Below, in pieces: positions 21,727 to 24,034 of a stretch of DNA of 24,034 nucleotides (the stretch's first letter is position 1; every line of letters starts with the position of its first letter). The position numbers were made by a program, and so were the translations under genes. This DNA is from Christensenella sp. UBA7597 (lineage in GTDB: Bacteria; Bacillota; Clostridia; Christensenellales; Borkfalkiaceae), in contig DLQW01000093.1 in NCBI GenBank assembly GCA_002474405.1, positions 3,635 through 27,668 on the forward strand. The letters are read 5' to 3'. The notes under the pieces were generated by a model. That model searched no databases and was not told the DNA's origin. It was given only the letters and a program-made list of their open reading frames with translations.

Positions 21727-22884
21727 ATGGAACGCAACGAAGCTATCGGACTGTTTGAAAGCTTATATCGCGCCGCTCCGCAGGATTTGTTTACGGCTGC
21801 GGGACGAATCAACGTGATCGGCGAGCATGTGGATTACTGCGGAGGCAAGGTGTTTCCCGCGGCGCTCAATCTGCGCTGCAACGTGTACGCCCGCAAAAAC
21901 GGCGAAAACGTTATCCGCGTGGCGGCTTCCGATTTCAAGCAGGTGGTAGAGCTTGACATCGATAAAATCGGCGAGTACAAGTCGCTGAAATGGGGCAATT
22001 ATCAGGCGGGCGTTGCGTACTTTTTGCAGGAAAGCGGCACGCCGCTGGTGGGCTGCGACCTGTTGTACGATTGCACCGTTCCTTTCGGCAGCGGGCTTTC
22101 TTCTTCGGCGGCGATCGAAGTTTCCACGGCGGTGGCGCTTTCGGAATACGCGGGCGTGAAGTACGATAAAGTGCAGCTGGCGCTGATTTCGCAGCGCGCG
22201 GAAAACAAGTACGCGGGCGTGAATTGCGGGATTATGGATCAGTTTGCTTCGGCGATGGGCAAGAAAGACCATGCGATTTTGCTGGATTGCGCCACGCTGG
22301 ATTACGAATACGTGCCTTTGCAGCTGGGAGATTACTGTATTGTGGTGGCGAACTGCAACAAGCCGCACAATCTGGTGGAAAGCAAGTATAACGTACGCCG
22401 CCACGAAGTGGAAGTAGCGTTGAAAAAGATTCAGGAAGTGAAGAAAATCAACGCGCTGGCGGAACTTTCCGTAGAGGATTTCAACGAAGTGAAATATCTG
22501 CTTTCGGGCGTGGTGGCAAAGCGTGCGGAGCACGTGGTTACGGAATGCGCGCGCGTTACCGAGGCGGTGGAAGCTTTAAAGCGCGGAGATATTGCGGAGC
22601 TGGGCAGACTGTTGAACGAAAGCCATTATTCGCTGCGCGATTTGTACGAAGTAACGGGCAAGGAGCTGGATATGCTTTCCGCTCTGGCGCGGAAAGAGGC
22701 GGGGTGCCTCGGTTCGCGTATGATCGGCGCGGGGTTCGGCGGCTGCACCATTTCCATCGTGAAAAAATCGGCGGTGGAAGGATTTATCCGCCATGTGGAT
22801 AAGGCGTATTTCGACGCGATCGGCTATCGCGCGTCGTTCTACGAAACTTCGATCGAGGACGGCATCACCGTTTCGAAACTGTAA
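21727..22884 (+). CDS. galK: galactokinase
   Basis: A 385-residue GHMP kinase that phosphorylates alpha-D-galactose to galactose-1-phosphate with ATP, the first committed step of the Leloir pathway. Motif 1 GRINVIGEHVDYCGG (the galactokinase signature; residues about 26-40); motif 2 PFGSGLSSSAAIEV (ATP-binding phosphate loop); GVNCGIMDQFAS with the catalytic-type Asp; and motif 3 SRMIGAGFGGCTISIV near the C-terminus. Length is normal. GGAGG (21710-21714) precedes the ATG. It forms an operon with galT 29 bases downstream; galE is not in the window. Confidence 0.97.
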   Translation: MERNEAIGLFESLYRAAPQDLFTAAGRINVIGEHVDYCGGKVFPAALNLRCNVYARKNGENVIRVAASDFKQVVELDIDKIGEYKSLKWGNYQAGVAYFLQESGTPLVGCDLLYDCTVPFGSGLSSSAAIEVSTAVALSEYAGVKYDKVQLALISQRAENKYAGVNCGIMDQFASAMGKKDHAILLDCATLDYEYVPLQLGDYCIVVANCNKPHNLVESKYNVRRHEVEVALKKIQEVKKINALAELSVEDFNEVKYLLSGVVAKRAEHVVTECARVTEAVEALKRGDIAELGRLLNESHYSLRDLYEVTGKELDMLSALARKEAGCLGSRMIGAGFGGCTISIVKKSAVEGFIRHVDKAYFDAIGYRASFYETSIEDGITVSKL

Positions 22885-22913
22885 AAAAACCGCGGAGCGG
22901 AAAGGCGGAAACA

Positions 22914-24034
22914 ATGATCAATCAGAATCTCAGCGATTTAATCGCATATGCCAAAATTCATCTGGGGTTGCCCGAAGCGGACGAGACGTACGTTTCCAAC
23001 CTGCTGATGTCGAAATTCAATTTAAACGAAATCAAGCCCTGCTGGGTGAACGAAAAGAAAATCGCCGCGCTGACCTGCCCGGACGAGATTGTGAAGCCGC
23101 TGGCGGAATACGCGCTGGAAAACGGCATTATCGGCGAGGGCGAGGAAGAATTTTTTACTTCCGATATTCTGGATATGCTTTCGCCGCGCCCCTCGGAAGT
23201 GATTGCGAAATTCGACGAATTGCACGAAAAATCGCCCGCGGCGGCGTTTGACATGCTGTACGACCTGGGAGTGAAAAACGATTACGTGAAGGCTTCGGCG
23301 ATTGCGAAAAACGAGTACTGGAAAACCACGACCACGCGGATTCCCATCGAAATCACCGTAAATTTAAGCAAGCCCGAAAAGAACAACAAGCTGACGGCGA
23401 AGCTGAGAAACGTTTCTTCCGGCTACCCGAAGTGCATGCTTTGCAAAGAGAACGTGGGCTATGTGGGACAGGGCAGAACGCGGCGCAATATGCGCACGGT
23501 GCCTCTGACGCTGGCGGGCGAAAAATGGTTCTGGCAGTTTTCGCCGTACGCGTATTTTTATCAGCACGGAATTGCCATCAATCTCACCCATACCCCCATG
23601 GAACTGACGGAAAAGACGACGCGCAAGCTGCTGGATTTCGTGGATTACGCGCCCGATTACTGCATCGGTTCGAACGCTCCCCTGCCCATTGTGGGAGGCA
23701 GCATTCTGGCGCACGAGCATTTTCAGGGCGGCAAGCACGTCTTCCCGATGTTCGAGTGCGCGCGGGGCGAAAAAATTGCCGTAACGGAAGGCGACGTAAG
23801 CGTATATCTGCCCGACTGGTACAACAGCGTGATTTTGTTTACGGGCAGCGACAAAGAGGCGCTTTGCCGCGCCGCAGCCAACGTTTTAAACGTGTGGACG
23901 AAGTATTCCGACGAGCGGGTGGGCATCATTGCGAAAACGGACGCGCCGCACAACACGCTTTCGCCCATTGCAAGAAAGACGGCGGAGGGATACGAAGTGT
24001 ATCTGCTGCTGCGCAACAACCGCTGCGACGAGCA
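22914..24034 (+). CDS. galT: galactose-1-phosphate uridylyltransferase, class II (3' end beyond window)
   Basis: The frame is open from the ATG at 22914 to the end of the window (373 complete codons), so the gene is cut; class II enzymes are about 490-510 residues. It exchanges UMP between UDP-glucose and galactose-1-phosphate. The sequence is the Firmicute-type GalT: N-terminal MINQNLSDLIAYAKIHLGL; a block reading YPKCMLCKENVGYVG; the HGIAINLTHTPM stretch; and the active-site region GGSILAHEHFQGG at about residues 260-272, which carries the nucleotidylated-histidine type motif. It does not look like class I GalT of E. coli. The ribosome binding site is modest (AAAGGCGG). Partner of galK in the Leloir pathway. 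Confidence 0.95.
   Translation, partial: MINQNLSDLIAYAKIHLGLPEADETYVSNLLMSKFNLNEIKPCWVNEKKIAALTCPDEIVKPLAEYALENGIIGEGEEEFFTSDILDMLSPRPSEVIAKFDELHEKSPAAAFDMLYDLGVKNDYVKASAIAKNEYWKTTTTRIPIEITVNLSKPEKNNKLTAKLRNVSSGYPKCMLCKENVGYVGQGRTRRNMRTVPLTLAGEKWFWQFSPYAYFYQHGIAINLTHTPMELTEKTTRKLLDFVDYAPDYCIGSNAPLPIVGGSILAHEHFQGGKHVFPMFECARGEKIAVTEGDVSVYLPDWYNSVILFTGSDKEALCRAAANVLNVWTKYSDERVGIIAKTDAPHNTLSPIARKTAEGYEVYLLLRNNRCDE

Noticed and set aside
22794..22802. Perfect DnaA box TGTGGATAA
   Set aside because: It is single, lies inside the galK coding sequence encoding conserved-looking residues, and has no cluster around it; chance is the simplest explanation.
1..24034. Defence island, prophage, insertion sequence, tRNA or rRNA gene
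   Set aside because: No transposase, integrase, phage, restriction, toxin-antitoxin or structural RNA signature was seen; almost all DNA is accounted for by core genes.

Overview
The window is a chromosomal housekeeping segment of a Gram-positive bacterium, most likely a GC-richer member of the Clostridia (Bacillota). The evidence is the B. subtilis-like gene order plsX-rnc-smc-ftsY-trmD-rbgA-rnhB, an SMC-type condensin, a YwaC/RelP-type small alarmone synthetase, a class II (Firmicute-type) galactose-1-phosphate uridylyltransferase, a VanW-family protein, strong AGGAGG-type ribosome binding sites, and AT-rich spacers between GC-rich genes. The species cannot be named from sequence alone.

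Layout. 1-1671: end of an MFS transporter overlapping a MATE transporter. 1697-2457: small (p)ppGpp synthetase with its own promoter and a bidirectional terminator. 2482-5756, minus strand: dnaA followed by mnmG. 5757-5921: divergent spacer with a recF promoter bracketed by an 11-bp inverted repeat. 5922-8524: recF and a VanW-family gene that carries a terminator-like hairpin inside its first codons. 8525-9018: spacer with palindromic repeats and the asnS promoter. 9019-10413: asnS. 10414-10815: spacer with a long stem-loop and a 107-bp tandem repeat. 10816-19745: one long plus-strand cluster (plsX, rnc, smc, ftsY, trmD, rbgA, rnhB, yraN). 19831-21505: cold-shock gene, TVP38/VTT-family membrane protein and a DUF1653 protein. 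21625-24034: galK and galT (the latter cut by the window end).

How it fits together. The left part concerns replication initiation and repair (dnaA, recF), tRNA wobble modification (mnmG) and stringent signalling. The middle cluster joins phospholipid synthesis (plsX), RNA processing (rnc, trmD, rnhB), chromosome segregation (smc), protein targeting (ftsY) and 50S maturation (rbgA). The right end is a Leloir galactose operon.

The gene content is ordinary core metabolism, and I found no new defence or mobile system. What deserves a second look is structural: an inverted, dnaN-less dnaA/recF arrangement; a compacted version of the fapR-to-rnhB cluster; a terminator-like hairpin inside the vanW coding start; a palindromic repeat family on both sides of asnS, with a stem-preserving double change and one copy abutting the plsX ribosome binding site; an RNase III with Ser at a metal-ligand position; and extended -10 motifs in all five promoters found.
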